NCBI GenBank assembly: GCA_016715325.1
Contig: JADKAL010000002.1
Coordinates: forward strand, 1-64,000
Direction: 5' to 3'
Source of the DNA: Methylococcaceae bacterium
Lineage (GTDB): Bacteria; Pseudomonadota; Gammaproteobacteria; Methylococcales; Methylomonadaceae
Length of the DNA: 64,000 bases
Shown: positions 31,950-39,334 of the stretch, piece after piece
Layout: the number at the start of each line of letters is the position of its first letter
Position numbering within the stretch: the first letter of the stretch is position 1
The notes under the pieces: model-generated
What the model saw: the letters and a program-made list of their open reading frames with translations, nothing else
Databases searched by the model: none
Told to the model about the DNA's origin: nothing
Translations under genes and position numbers: made by a program

Positions 31950-32440
31950 CTCTCAAGAAATATCGCTAATATTAATTCAAAAACAATGATATAAATCAAC
32001 ATAAAGAAACATAGAATAACCGTCAAATAGTCGTAGGAACAAGATTAAAATCCAGGTTTCGGCATGTTGCTAAAGATATTTAAAGGCGCGATTGTGAAAT
32101 TTATTCATCCTATTACTCTTGCTCGACATACCCGTTTCCCTGGGTCAGTCTAGAATAGCCCAATCGGGTAAGCTTAAGAGAAGTAGCAGCAATGGTCTGA
32201 AATGATATAACGATAGAGGTGGGCAGCTAGTCATCCGGTCTTTTTCATCCTTACCGTTGCGTACTATTGATTCCGCCTTTTAAAGTCTGAACCGTTCGTG
32301 CTGAGCCAGTCGAAGCACAGACCGCCTTTCGTCAGGCTCTCGGTAACAGCTCCCTTCGTTGCGCTGCATCCATACAGTCGAAGGCGAACGGGCGTTAAGA
32401 CTTCACAGGAGCGAATCAATAAGTTGAATCCTAGAACAAA
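31950..32440. other. Intergenic stretch with the left integron-flanking repeat
   Basis: No gene was found in these 491 bases between pbpC and intI. The right half (32251-32421) is the dispersed repeat described separately; the left half is AT-rich and may hold the pbpC promoter. Confidence 0.5.
32251..32421. repeat. Dispersed repeat, left copy flanking the integron
   Basis: The segment TATTGATTCCGCCTTTTAAA, then CTGAACCGTTCGTGCTGAGC and AGTCGAAGCACAGACCGCC, recurs at 39178-39305 in direct orientation with few differences. This copy has about 45 extra bases (near 32339-32383). The core relates to other TTCGTGCTGAGC/CTTCGAC elements in the window. Confidence 0.85.
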
Positions 32441-33463
32441 TTACAGTTGATCTAATGGGCTTAAAACCCCTTTGCCACCTTTATTCAGTACATGGGTATA
32501 AATCATGGTCGTGCTGACATCCGAATGGCCGAGCAATTCCTGCACGGTACGGATATCGTAACCGGCTTCCAGTAAATGGGTGGCGAAACTGTGGCGCAAC
32601 GTATGCGGCGTTGCCGGTTTGGTAATTGCCGAATCCACCACCGCTTGACGCATGGCGCGTTGAACCGCTTGATCTTGTATATGATGTCGGCGCATTTCAC
32701 CCGCCCCCTTTTCAGCGATCGTTCTCGGGTCCAGCGACCGTTTTGCAGAAGGAAAAACATATTGCCAAATCCAATCGCGTGCCGCATAAGGATATTTTTT
32801 ATTTAAAGCAAAAGGCATATAGACCGACCCAAAACCATTGGCTAAATCTTGCTCATGCAGCGTTTTTACGTGTGCCAAGTGTGCTTGCAAAGGCGCAACC
32901 AAGCTTATCGGCAGCATAGTCACACGATCTTTATAGCCTTTGCCATCCCGAATTAAAATCTCCCGGCGCGCAAAATCAATATCTTTTACACGCAGACGCA
33001 ACCCTTCTAAAATTCGCATCCCAGTCCCATAAAGCAAACTGGCGATAAGATGCTGTGTCCCCTTTAAATGGGATAACACCAGCTGCACCTCCAGTTTGGT
33101 GAGCACTACGGGTAGACGTTTACTTGTTTTTGCCTGTTCCACATCATCCAGCCAAGGCAGCTGATTACCCAGCACATCTTTATACAAAAACAACAAAGCG
33201 CATTTGGCCTGATTTTGCGTACTAGCAGAAACTTTACCCACCACCGCCAAATGCGTTAAAAACTGTTCAACCTCCGCCGCGCCCAACTCTTTAGGATGTT
33301 TCTTATTAAAATGCAAAATATAGCGTTTAATCCAATCCACATAAGCTTGTTCAGTACGGATGCTGTAATGCTTTAACCGGATTTTGCCGCGTACTTGGTC
33401 TAACAACTTTGGCTGCTCGCCTGAAGATGGAATTTGGACAGATAAATTTGATGTATTGAGCAT
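32441..33463 (-). CDS. intI: Integron integrase (tyrosine recombinase)
   Basis: The 340-residue site-specific recombinase inserts and excises gene cassettes at attI and attC. The N-terminal core-binding domain (about 20-105) is followed by the catalytic domain with Arg150 ([12 protein letters not shown]), His287 and Arg290 ([30 protein letters not shown]), His313 and the nucleophile Tyr322 (TMIYTHV). The integron-specific extra helix region is present between the patches ([39 protein letters not shown], about residues 233-271). Orientation is the classic one: the gene reads away from the cassettes, with its start next to attI. No clear LexA box (CTGT-N8-ACAG) was found upstream. Confidence 0.97.
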   Translation of the reverse strand: MLNTSNLSVQIPSSGEQPKLLDQVRGKIRLKHYSIRTEQAYVDWIKRYILHFNKKHPKELGAAEVEQFLTHLAVVGKVSASTQNQAKCALLFLYKDVLGNQLPWLDDVEQAKTSKRLPVVLTKLEVQLVLSHLKGTQHLIASLLYGTGMRILEGLRLRVKDIDFARREILIRDGKGYKDRVTMLPISLVAPLQAHLAHVKTLHEQDLANGFGSVYMPFALNKKYPYAARDWIWQYVFPSAKRSLDPRTIAEKGAGEMRRHHIQDQAVQRAMRQAVVDSAITKPATPHTLRHSFATHLLEAGYDIRTVQELLGHSDVSTTMIYTHVLNKGGKGVLSPLDQL

Positions 33464-33592
33464 ATTGTTTTAGGATGGACTAAAAATCAATAACATTATG
33501 AATTAATTTAACAGAGTGTCTATTTTTTTAATCCAAATAGCATCATTGACGGAATGTTTTCCGTCAAATAGGATGCCTACTTTACGTTAGGC
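33464..33592. other. attI region with first cassette junction
   Basis: The stretch from the intI start to the core site GTTAGGC at 33586-33592 should hold attI; recombination occurs after the G at 33586. A perfect 8-base inverted repeat (TGACGGAA/TTCCGTCA, 33547-33554 and 33559-33566, 4-base loop) lies just before the junction and could be an integrase-binding or regulatory feature. The exact attI limits cannot be set from one sequence. Confidence 0.75.
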
Positions 33593-33598
33593 ATTTTC

Positions 33599-34051
33599 AT
33601 GACAAGTGAGTTAGAGTCAATTTATATAGAGCTTGTTGAGGATGGGGTTTCAAAATACTCTAAAATTCAAGCTCGTCGAACAAGTGAAAACTTTTTTCAT
33701 ATTACATCTGAACCACTGCCAGAACACATTGGTTCATTTAAGGCAGGCGATTATGTCAGGTGTGCTTGGAGGTATTTTGGGGCTGGTTTTGATGGAGGCA
33801 TCGTCGCAATCATGCAAGCTAAAAGTAAGCTTCCCTTATTTTCTATAGGTGATAAAGTCTTGGTTTCCGAACATTCAGGTTGGCAGTGTAATTTTTTGGG
33901 TACAGTAGTTTCTAACCCTGAGCCAAGCCAAACTAACCTCGGGCAAGAAACACTATATTGGGTTCAATTTGAAAAGCCGCAAAAAGACAGAAGTGAAAAC
34001 GAGGAATATATCAAAGCCCAAATATCAAATGCATACCTTAAATGTGCCTAA
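33599..34051 (+). CDS. Cassette 1 protein of unknown function
   Basis: The 150-residue product starts 12 bases after the cassette junction and has no ribosome-binding site of its own, so translation may rely on a leader from the integron promoter. It is soluble and has no signal peptide. Motif-like stretches are FKAGDYVRCAWRYFGAGFDGGIVAIM and FSIGDKVLVSEHSGWQCNFLGTVVS, which look like two small SH3-like beta-barrel segments. I do not recognise a family. Cassette limits are 33587-34194. Confidence 0.8.
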   Translation: MTSELESIYIELVEDGVSKYSKIQARRTSENFFHITSEPLPEHIGSFKAGDYVRCAWRYFGAGFDGGIVAIMQAKSKLPLFSIGDKVLVSEHSGWQCNFLGTVVSNPEPSQTNLGQETLYWVQFEKPQKDRSENEEYIKAQISNAYLKCA

Positions 34052-34076
34052 TGTATTTACGTCTATTAAATGTCTG

Positions 34077-34200
34077 GCCTAACCCCGTCAGTCAAAGGGA
34101 CGCGCCGGACGCAGGCGCTTATGAAGGCTGGTTGTTTATTTTGGTTCGTCGGCTTCGCTAAAATCTTGCAACCGGCGCGCCCCTTACTTTTACGTTGGGC
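34077..34200 (+). repeat. attC site of cassette 1 (R-double-prime) and junction to cassette 2
   Basis: The site runs from GCCTAAC (34077-34083) to GTTGGGC (34194-34200), 124 bases. Long inner arms (TCAAAGGGACGCGCCGG and CCGGCGCGCCCCTT) form the folded recombination substrate. The left core complements the TTAGGC that begins cassette 1, as expected for one cassette circle; the right core belongs to cassette 2. Confidence 0.95.
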
Positions 34201-34215
34201 GGACAGGAAATTACC

Positions 34216-35082
34216 ATGCCAGAAAACGAGAAATCTAAGATTTGTGGCATAGTTATGCCAATATCTAGTATTGATGGTTGCTTGGAAAACCATTGGTCTG
34301 AAGTCTTAGTAATATTGAATGAAGCAATAGAAGACGCAGGCTTCGAAGGTAACTTAGTTAGTAACGCCGATGACGTTGGCATTATACATAAGCGTATTAT
34401 TCAAAATCTTTACGAAAATCCAATTGTTGTCTGTGATGTTAGCTGCAAAAATCCAAATGTCATGTTTGAACTTGGTTTGCGCCTTGCATTTGATAAGCCA
34501 ACCATAATTATCAAAGATGATAAGACCTCGTATTCCTTTGATACATCAGCAATAGAACACCTAGAATATCCGCGTGATTTGAGATTCAGCCAAATTGTTG
34601 AGTTTAAGAAAAAATTGGCTGAAAAAATTTCTGCTACATATAAAAAATCAACTACAGATCAAAACTACACAACGTTTTTAAAACATTTTGGTGAATTTAA
34701 AATCGCTAAAATAGATCAGAAGGAGATTCCTGGGCAGGAATATATTCTTGAGGAACTTAAGAATCTGAGACGCGCAATAAATTTAATGGAACGGGGTAAT
34801 CCCATTAAAAAAGTTAGTAGGCATTTTTCAGAATCAGATATTGACTTATGCTTAGGTCATAGCGGGGAGCCTGACTTATCAAGCCAAATGAAAATGTTAA
34901 TTGATCATCCAGCACTCAGAAATGTGGGAATTAGAGAATTAGATCCTGAACATTTCCATCTTATAGCAGAAGTGAAACCAGATTACCCAGTTGGAATAAT
35001 TAAGGATGAAATCGAAAGTATAATTGGTAACAGATTGAGAAATCGTAGCACTAAGATATTTAGTGGTGAAAGCGAAAAATAG
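34216..35082 (+). CDS. Cassette 2: TIR/deoxyribosyltransferase-like nucleotide-binding protein, possible defence effector
   Basis: The ATG at 34216 has AGGA upstream; the longer TTG at 34195 is part of the attC core. The product has 288 residues. Residues about 5-140 form a Rossmann-like domain: CGIVMPISSIDG, then NPIVVCDVSCKNPNVMFELG and RLAFDKPTIIIKDD. This pattern is common in nucleoside 2-deoxyribosyltransferase-like and TIR-like proteins, several of which cleave NAD or nucleotides in phage defence. The C-terminal half (from about 170) is charged and helical, with a possible sensing role. No membrane segment is seen. The AT-rich composition and location in an integron cassette (34195-35276) indicate transfer. 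The exact enzyme activity is not determined. Confidence 0.75.
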   Translation: MPENEKSKICGIVMPISSIDGCLENHWSEVLVILNEAIEDAGFEGNLVSNADDVGIIHKRIIQNLYENPIVVCDVSCKNPNVMFELGLRLAFDKPTIIIKDDKTSYSFDTSAIEHLEYPRDLRFSQIVEFKKKLAEKISATYKKSTTDQNYTTFLKHFGEFKIAKIDQKEIPGQEYILEELKNLRRAINLMERGNPIKKVSRHFSESDIDLCLGHSGEPDLSSQMKMLIDHPALRNVGIRELDPEHFHLIAEVKPDYPVGIIKDEIESIIGNRLRNRSTKIFSGESEK

Positions 35083-35160
35083 TATCGTGCTTGTTGACAT
35101 ATTGCGAGTTCAAATTTAGCCTTTTGGTCTATGTTAGTTGAGCTTCATAATCTGTGCTTA

Positions 35161-35282
35161 GCCCAACAAGTCAGTCAAAGGGACGCGCCGGACGCAGGCG
35201 TTTTGAAGGTTCGTGGTTTTTTCGGGTTCGCTGGCTTTGTTAAACTTTGTCACCCGGCGCGCCCCTTACTTTTACGTTAGGC
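35161..35282 (+). repeat. attC site of cassette 2
   Basis: The 122-base site runs from GCCCAAC (35161-35167) to GTTAGGC (35276-35282). The left core GCCCAAC differs from its neighbours but complements the TTGGGC at the start of cassette 2, confirming the cassette limits. Confidence 0.95.
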
Positions 35283-35294
35283 AATGAGGTACTT

Positions 35295-35630
35295 ATGGAG
35301 CAAATGGAAGAAAACCTAGACCCCTCGGAAAATAAAAATTTCTTTGCCAAGTTAACAAGCGGCGATTTTGGCCTATCAACAACTTATTGGGGTTTTGGGG
35401 TTCTCGGGTCATTTGTAATTCGGTTCTTGTTCAGCACCATAGGCCAAGCTTCTGCTTCTTCGTTTTTAACCCTGTTTGTAATTGCAACAGCTTACATGGG
35501 AATGGTATGGCTTGGCATCTGGCGGGCTGCTGACAAATTTGAAGGTAATGAAATATGGATAGTTGCATCCAAAATAATGGTTGCAATAGGCGTACTTGTA
35601 CATATCAACAACATTTTTGGCTTTATTTAA
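35295..35630 (+). CDS. Cassette 3: small membrane protein of unknown function
   Basis: From the ATG at 35295 (GAGGT upstream) the product has 111 residues. A charged N-terminus (MEQMEENLDPSENKN) precedes three hydrophobic segments (YWGFGVLGSFVIRFLFSTIG, LTLFVIATAYMGMVWLGIW and VASKIMVAIGVLVHINNIFG). It lies in cassette 3 (35277-35822). No family recognised. Confidence 0.8.
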   Translation: MEQMEENLDPSENKNFFAKLTSGDFGLSTTYWGFGVLGSFVIRFLFSTIGQASASSFLTLFVIATAYMGMVWLGIWRAADKFEGNEIWIVASKIMVAIGVLVHINNIFGFI

Positions 35631-35705
35631 AACCCACTTGAATCTAAACTGGTTTTCAAGCATAAAAGCAATCATCAACGTATTGGGGTGCAAAATGTTT
35701 TTCCG

Positions 35706-35828
35706 GCCTAACATGGCAGTCAAAGGGACGCGCCGGACAAAGGCGTTTGTTAACCTTGGTTATTTTTTCAGGTTCGCTGGTTTTGTTAACCTTTGCCACC
35801 CGGCGCGCCCCTTACTTTTACGTTAGGC
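35706..35828 (+). repeat. attC site of cassette 3
   Basis: The 123-base site runs from GCCTAAC (35706-35712) to GTTAGGC (35822-35828), with the same inner arms as the first two sites. Confidence 0.95.
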
Positions 35829-35886
35829 ATAGTGAATCGTCATTAATAGCAAGAAAATTTTTCTTTCGGCATTTATTCTTCCTGTT

Positions 35887-36156
35887 TTGTACCATTTGCT
35901 CTGGTACGGGTTCAGGTATTTTGGGTGGCATTGGCATACATCGTTTAATTTGCCAGGCTTTGTTTTCTTGCTGGGTTCTGAGCCATGGCACTTGCCTTTT
36001 TTTAAATTTGAAGCTCTCGTTTACTTAAAAGAATCATTGGGGCAGGACTTGAGAAATGTTGTTCTTTCAACTGTAATTTGCTTCGGTTTTGCAATAAATG
36101 TTACTTTACTTGCTTGCGTAGTTAAGTGGTTTCTTAAAAAATGGTCTAAAACTTAA
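35887..36156 (+). CDS. Cassette 4: putative small membrane protein
   Basis: The frame is open from about 35836 and ends at 36156. The TTG at 35887 is the first usable common start, so the true start is uncertain and could be a rare codon upstream. The product is hydrophobic and aromatic-rich, with one clear membrane segment (VVLSTVICFGFAINVTLLACVV) and a basic C-terminus (KWFLKKWSKT). No family recognised. The cassette (from 35823) is interrupted downstream by the IS1111-type element. Confidence 0.5.
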   Translation: MYHLLWYGFRYFGWHWHTSFNLPGFVFLLGSEPWHLPFFKFEALVYLKESLGQDLRNVVLSTVICFGFAINVTLLACVVKWFLKKWSKT

Positions 36157-36182
36157 CTGGTGTTATGTTTTCTCAAACTTAG

Positions 36183-36190
36183 GCCTAACA
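36183..36190 (+). repeat. Left piece of the attC of cassette 4, split by IS
   Basis: GCCTAACA is the first eight bases of the attC of cassette 4. Joined to 37795 it gives GCCTAACATGGCAG, identical to the start of the preceding attC. Confidence 0.9.
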
Positions 36191-36677
36191 CCTATGAGCC
36201 TCCGGCCTGTCAATAGACAATAAAAATTTCTCTGCCCAATTCGGAAAATTTTTAATTTTCTGAATTGGGCAGACATAAATTCGTTAAGCCATCTTGCCGT
36301 TATTCAAGAAACTTGCTTTGTATTCAAAATCAGGTTCTGCCTAAACACCTATTGAGAGTCGTGATGTCTGTTGGGTAACGAATATCCGCAAGACCGCTCT
36401 AGAAATCATTCAAGTTATCCTCATGCCGACCCATTCAAAGAACAAAGGTTTAGCCAACGGGCTGTCCAGTTAGATTCGGGTTCGGGGAAGGCGCAGTTCC
36501 TGAAAAACGATGCTGGATTAACGGAGGCGGAAGCGTACGGGGCGACCAATCAAAGCAAAAGGCTATCAAGCGGCGCTGAGGGAGTGTCCGGTCGTCAAGG
36601 CGACAATTCAAAGGCAATCCCATCCGAGCTTGTGCTTAAACGATGCCAGTTAGACGTCAGGCTGGCCCCGTACCTTC
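36191..36677 (-). ncRNA. Candidate bridge/seek RNA region of the IS1111-type element
   Basis: These 487 bases lie after the transposase gene and have no convincing gene. IS1111 elements are known to carry a guide RNA here. Two features fit. A strong hairpin (arms 36231-36250 and 36254-36273, one mismatch in 20 pairs, 3-base loop) lies near the IS end. The stretch 36338-36355 (GCCTAAACACCTATTGAG) nearly repeats the attC/IS junction at 36183-36198. The RNA from the minus strand would pair with the target side. The true RNA limits are unknown. Confidence 0.55.
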
Positions 36678-37720
36678 CTAAGCTATTAAAAAGCGTTGCT
36701 GATCAAACACGGTTTTCCGCTTCATCATAAAATAGACCGCCCGACCCAGTTTATGGGCCAAAATTGTTAAGGCCTTGGCCTTCGTGTATTTGTTGGCTTG
36801 TCTTTCCAGCCATGCTTGAGCCTCCGGGTTTTTGCGTAAAAAGAGGACGGCCGCTTCACTGAACGCCCATTTCAAGTAAGCATTGCCGATTTTGCCGCCC
36901 GAGGTGCCGTAACTTTTGCCGGCCGATTCCTTTTTACATTTGACCAATCGGCAATACGAGACAAAATCCTGTACCCGAGGGAAACGGTCGATATCATGGA
37001 TTTCGTACAAGATCACTAAAGACAGGATCTCACCGATACCGGGTACCGAACGCAACAACATCAGGCGCTGATAATCCAAAGCCTTGGCCGTCTTTTGGCA
37101 ATGCCATTCCACCTTGCCCAGTTGCTCGTCGTAAAGCCGATGAGCGCTAAATCCAGGGCGATACTCTTTTGCACGCTGTCATCGGCAAACCGTTCGGCCA
37201 CGCCTTCACGGTTAAAGCCATAGCGCAAATTCTTGCCGATCTCCGGCAGATTGTATTGGCTGTTGGTATTTTGCACATGCGATAATAATTCGGCCCGTTT
37301 CCGCATCAGGTGCATGCGCCGACGCAGCAGATCGCGCGTGCCGCGCCATTCGGACGGATACACATAAGCCTCGGGAAACAGGCCACCGCGCAGCAAAACC
37401 GCAATTTTATGCGAGTCGATCCTGTCGTTCTTGGCCTTGCCGCCGTGAATCGCTTTCATATAGAGCGCATGGCCCAGCACAAACTCGATACCCTGTTCCT
37501 TGCAAAAATCGGCCACCCAATACCACGTAAACATGCATTCAACCCCTATCACCAAGTCATTGCTAAAGGGTTGGATCAGTTTCGCTAGCGCATCAGGGTT
37601 GGCGTTGATATTCTTATGGATACAAATAGTGCCTTCACTATCCAAAATGCAGACGTATAAATTCTTCGCATGAAGGTCAATTCCGCAGTAATATGGATGC
37701 GTTTTCGTATAGAATTTCAT
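36678..37720 (-). pseudogene. IS110-family (IS1111 group) transposase, frameshifted
   Basis: The N-terminal piece (37061-37720) has the RuvC-like DEDD catalytic residues: Asp in YCGIDLHAKN, Glu in VIGVECMFTWYW and the Asp pair in KNDRIDSHKIA. The C-terminal piece (36678-37112) is the transposase_20 domain with the conserved LLRSVPGIGEI and the Ser region (SYGTSGGKIGNAYLKWAF). The frames join near 37134: GGCTTTACGACGAG needs one more base to read GFYDEQLGK. Corrected length is about 340 residues, normal for the family. The break may be decay or a sequencing error in the TTT run. Confidence 0.92.
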
Positions 37721-37794
37721 GGGAGTCTTCTCCGGTTATGGTTATTAAGCAACCCCATTTTGGGGCTACCTCGGAGGAGGCTCAATAAGTATCA

Positions 37795-37909
37795 TGGCAG
37801 TCAAAGGGACGCGCCGGACGCAGGCGTTTTTAAAGGTTGGCAGTTTGTTTGGGTACGTCGGCTTTGTTAACCTTTGCCATCCGGCGCGCCCCTTACTTTT
37901 ACGTTAGGC
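37795..37909 (+). repeat. Right piece of the attC of cassette 4
   Basis: This holds TGGCAGTCAAAGGGACGCG to the core GTTAGGC (37903-37909). With 36183-36190 it rebuilds a 123-base attC, the same length as the previous one. Confidence 0.93.
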
Positions 37910-37945
37910 AAACCTGTACTTCACTTATACTGACACCGAGAAAGC

Positions 37946-38269
37946 GTGAGCGAACCGAAACTCCATTCAGTTCTTTCCAAACCACATGAGTACGAACTTA
38001 CTGAATTTTATTACCATGTGGTGAAAGAAGACCCAGGGCAGTCATTCATAGACATGACGCTTCGGAAAAACAATGAGTCAGTTAAGTTGAAATTCTGGCA
38101 ACCAACCAATTTGAGAATTGAGGAAGGCTTTCCTCAGCCTACAGGCGGTATGGTTTTCTACGATATATCGGCAAATGGGCTTGAAAATATTGGCGTAGAA
38201 GTTGCGGACTTTGAAGCATCCTGGGGTTCTGTAACGTTTTTCGCTAAAAGTGTGGAGAAAATTAGTTGA
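37946..38269 (+). CDS. Cassette 5 protein of unknown function
   Basis: The 107-residue product starts at a GTG 42 bases after the cassette junction. It is soluble, without a signal peptide. The pattern (TEFYYHVVKEDPGQSFIDMTLRKN, LKFWQPTNLRIEEGF, VFYDISANGLENIGVEVADF) suggests an all-beta small protein. I do not recognise a family. The cassette spans 37904-38492. Confidence 0.75.
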   Translation: MSEPKLHSVLSKPHEYELTEFYYHVVKEDPGQSFIDMTLRKNNESVKLKFWQPTNLRIEEGFPQPTGGMVFYDISANGLENIGVEVADFEASWGSVTFFAKSVEKIS

Positions 38270-38372
38270 ACATAAGCTCGTCGCTTATTTTTTATTCCAC
38301 ACCTTCCAATGCCGTAAAGCACACTAACCAATGGGCAGTGCGCCGCATATTTAATATATTGATTTGTTTTTG

Positions 38373-38498
38373 GCCTAACCCGTCGCTCAAAGGGACGTTT
38401 TGCCCCAGTGCGCTTTATAAACTGTGTACAGCATCAATCGGTTATGTTACTTTTTATCGTCATCAACGGGCAAAACGCCCCTTTGCTTTGCGTTATGC
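38373..38498 (+). repeat. attC site of cassette 5, divergent type
   Basis: The 126-base site runs from GCCTAAC (38373-38379) to GTTATGC (38492-38498). Its arms (TCAAAGGGACGTTTTGCCCC and GGGCAAAACGCCCCTTTG) differ from the 122-124-base group, showing a different origin. Confidence 0.92.
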
Positions 38499-38504
38499 GT
38501 CTCT

Positions 38505-38783
38505 ATGAGTACCGCTGAACCTACTGCTAGAACTCAGAAAGAGGTCCTTGTTACAGGCGATCAACAGTCTGGTTGGTCGCCGGTAGCAGGAGAGCAAGCC
38601 ATGTTTTCCCGAGCAGTACTGCTAAATATTGAGCTTCAATTTGATGGTTCTGGCTACCTGCTCTGCTATTCATCCGATGACGGCTTGTTGTATGGAGACA
38701 CTTGGCACGTCTCTGAGACCGAGGCAAAACAGGTGGCTCTCGAAGAATTTGGAGTTCAGCCCCATGAATGGCGCCACGCATAA
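38505..38783 (+). CDS. Cassette 6 protein of unknown function
   Basis: From the ATG at 38505 the product has 92 residues. It is acidic and soluble, with VLLNIELQFDGSGYLLCYSSDD and a C-terminal VALEEFGVQPHEWRHA. The stop codon TAA is inside the attC core GCATAAC, which is common for compact cassettes. The GC content is higher than in cassettes 1-4. The family is not recognised. Confidence 0.75.
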   Translation: MSTAEPTARTQKEVLVTGDQQSGWSPVAGEQAMFSRAVLLNIELQFDGSGYLLCYSSDDGLLYGDTWHVSETEAKQVALEEFGVQPHEWRHA

Positions 38784-38852
38784 CATGGCGCTCAACCGCG
38801 CTCCTCCGGTCGCTGGACGCTGCGCGATAAAGCCGCGCAGCGCCGGTTAGCT
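38778..38852 (+). repeat. Short attC site of cassette 6
   Basis: The 75-base site runs from GCATAAC (38778-38784) to GTTAGCT (38846-38852), with a GCGCGGCTTT/GCGCAGC hairpin in the middle. The left core complements the TTATGC that starts cassette 6, confirming the cassette. It is much shorter than the other sites here. Confidence 0.85.
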
Positions 38853-39334
38853 CTATTTATGGCCAGTGGTTTAATTGGGTTCGTTGGCTTCGCTAAAGCC
38901 CTGCAACCGGCGCGCCCCTGTCATAGAGAAGTCAATCCCCAAATACTGTCTGTTTTGCCAGTCATTCGCCCGCACAAAATCCTCTTTTTTTAAAGTCCTT
39001 AAAAAAAGCCCGATCTGAGTGCGGTGTCGTGTTCGGTCATAAACCGGGTTTTCCGGAATAACGCCTGCGGGTTAAATCGAATCTATCGTTTAGAATGTCC
39101 AGATAGGTGGCATTGGTTCAGCATCGTTAAATATTGAAATCCGGAGGGTATTCGCCGATGCGGCTAAAGACTAACCTTTACGTCGTGTCTATTGATTCGG
39201 CCTTTTAAAGGCTGAACCGTTCGTGCTGAGCGAGTCGAAGCACAGACCGCCTTTCGACAGGCTCAAGACGAACGGAAGTAAATACTTCATAGGGCCGAAT
39301 CTATAATATGGAAAAATTGTAGGAGTCTTAAATA
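38853..39334. other. End of the integron: truncated attC, then intergenic
   Basis: At about 38864-38919 lies the right arm of a 124-base type attC (TTCGTTGGCTTCGCTAAA, then CAACCGGCGCGCCCCT). It breaks off before the final TTACTTTTACGTTAGGC, so cassette 7 is a remnant without an open frame. No gene was seen from there to 39334. The right integron-flanking repeat fills 39178-39305. Confidence 0.75.
39178..39305. repeat. Dispersed repeat, right copy flanking the integron
   Basis: A direct copy of the repeat at 32251-32421, without the 45-base insertion. The shared segment includes CTGAACCGTTCGTGCTGAGC and AAGCACAGACCGCCTTTCG. The distance between copies is about 6.9 kb and encloses intI and all cassettes. 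Confidence 0.85.

Larger units (their letters stand above)
36191..37794 (-). mobile_element. IS1111/IS110-family element inserted in attC
   Basis: The element (about 1604 bases) splits an attC right after its first core site. Subterminal inverted repeats are visible: TATGAGCCTCC at the left and, read inward from the right, TATTGAGCCTCC. The flanks share only CA, so no long target duplication is present, as is usual for the family. The transposase gene runs on the minus strand with about 75 bases before it and about 490 non-coding bases after it, the layout of the IS1111 subgroup. An attC-targeting group of IS1111 elements is established. Ends are set by comparison with intact attC sites. Confidence 0.9.

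Noticed and set aside
33464..33586. LexA (SOS) box upstream of intI
   Set aside because: Many integrases are under LexA control, but no CTGT-N8-ACAG match was found.
36371..36730. Plus-strand open frame of 119 codons within the IS1111-type element
   Set aside because: It overlaps the transposase end on the other strand and lies in the likely guide RNA region; composition is not protein-like and no ribosome-binding site was seen.
38926..38990. Minus-strand stretch reading QYLGIDFS just after the truncated attC
   Set aside because: It resembles the start of an IS110-type transposase, but it is too short and has no further frame or IS end.
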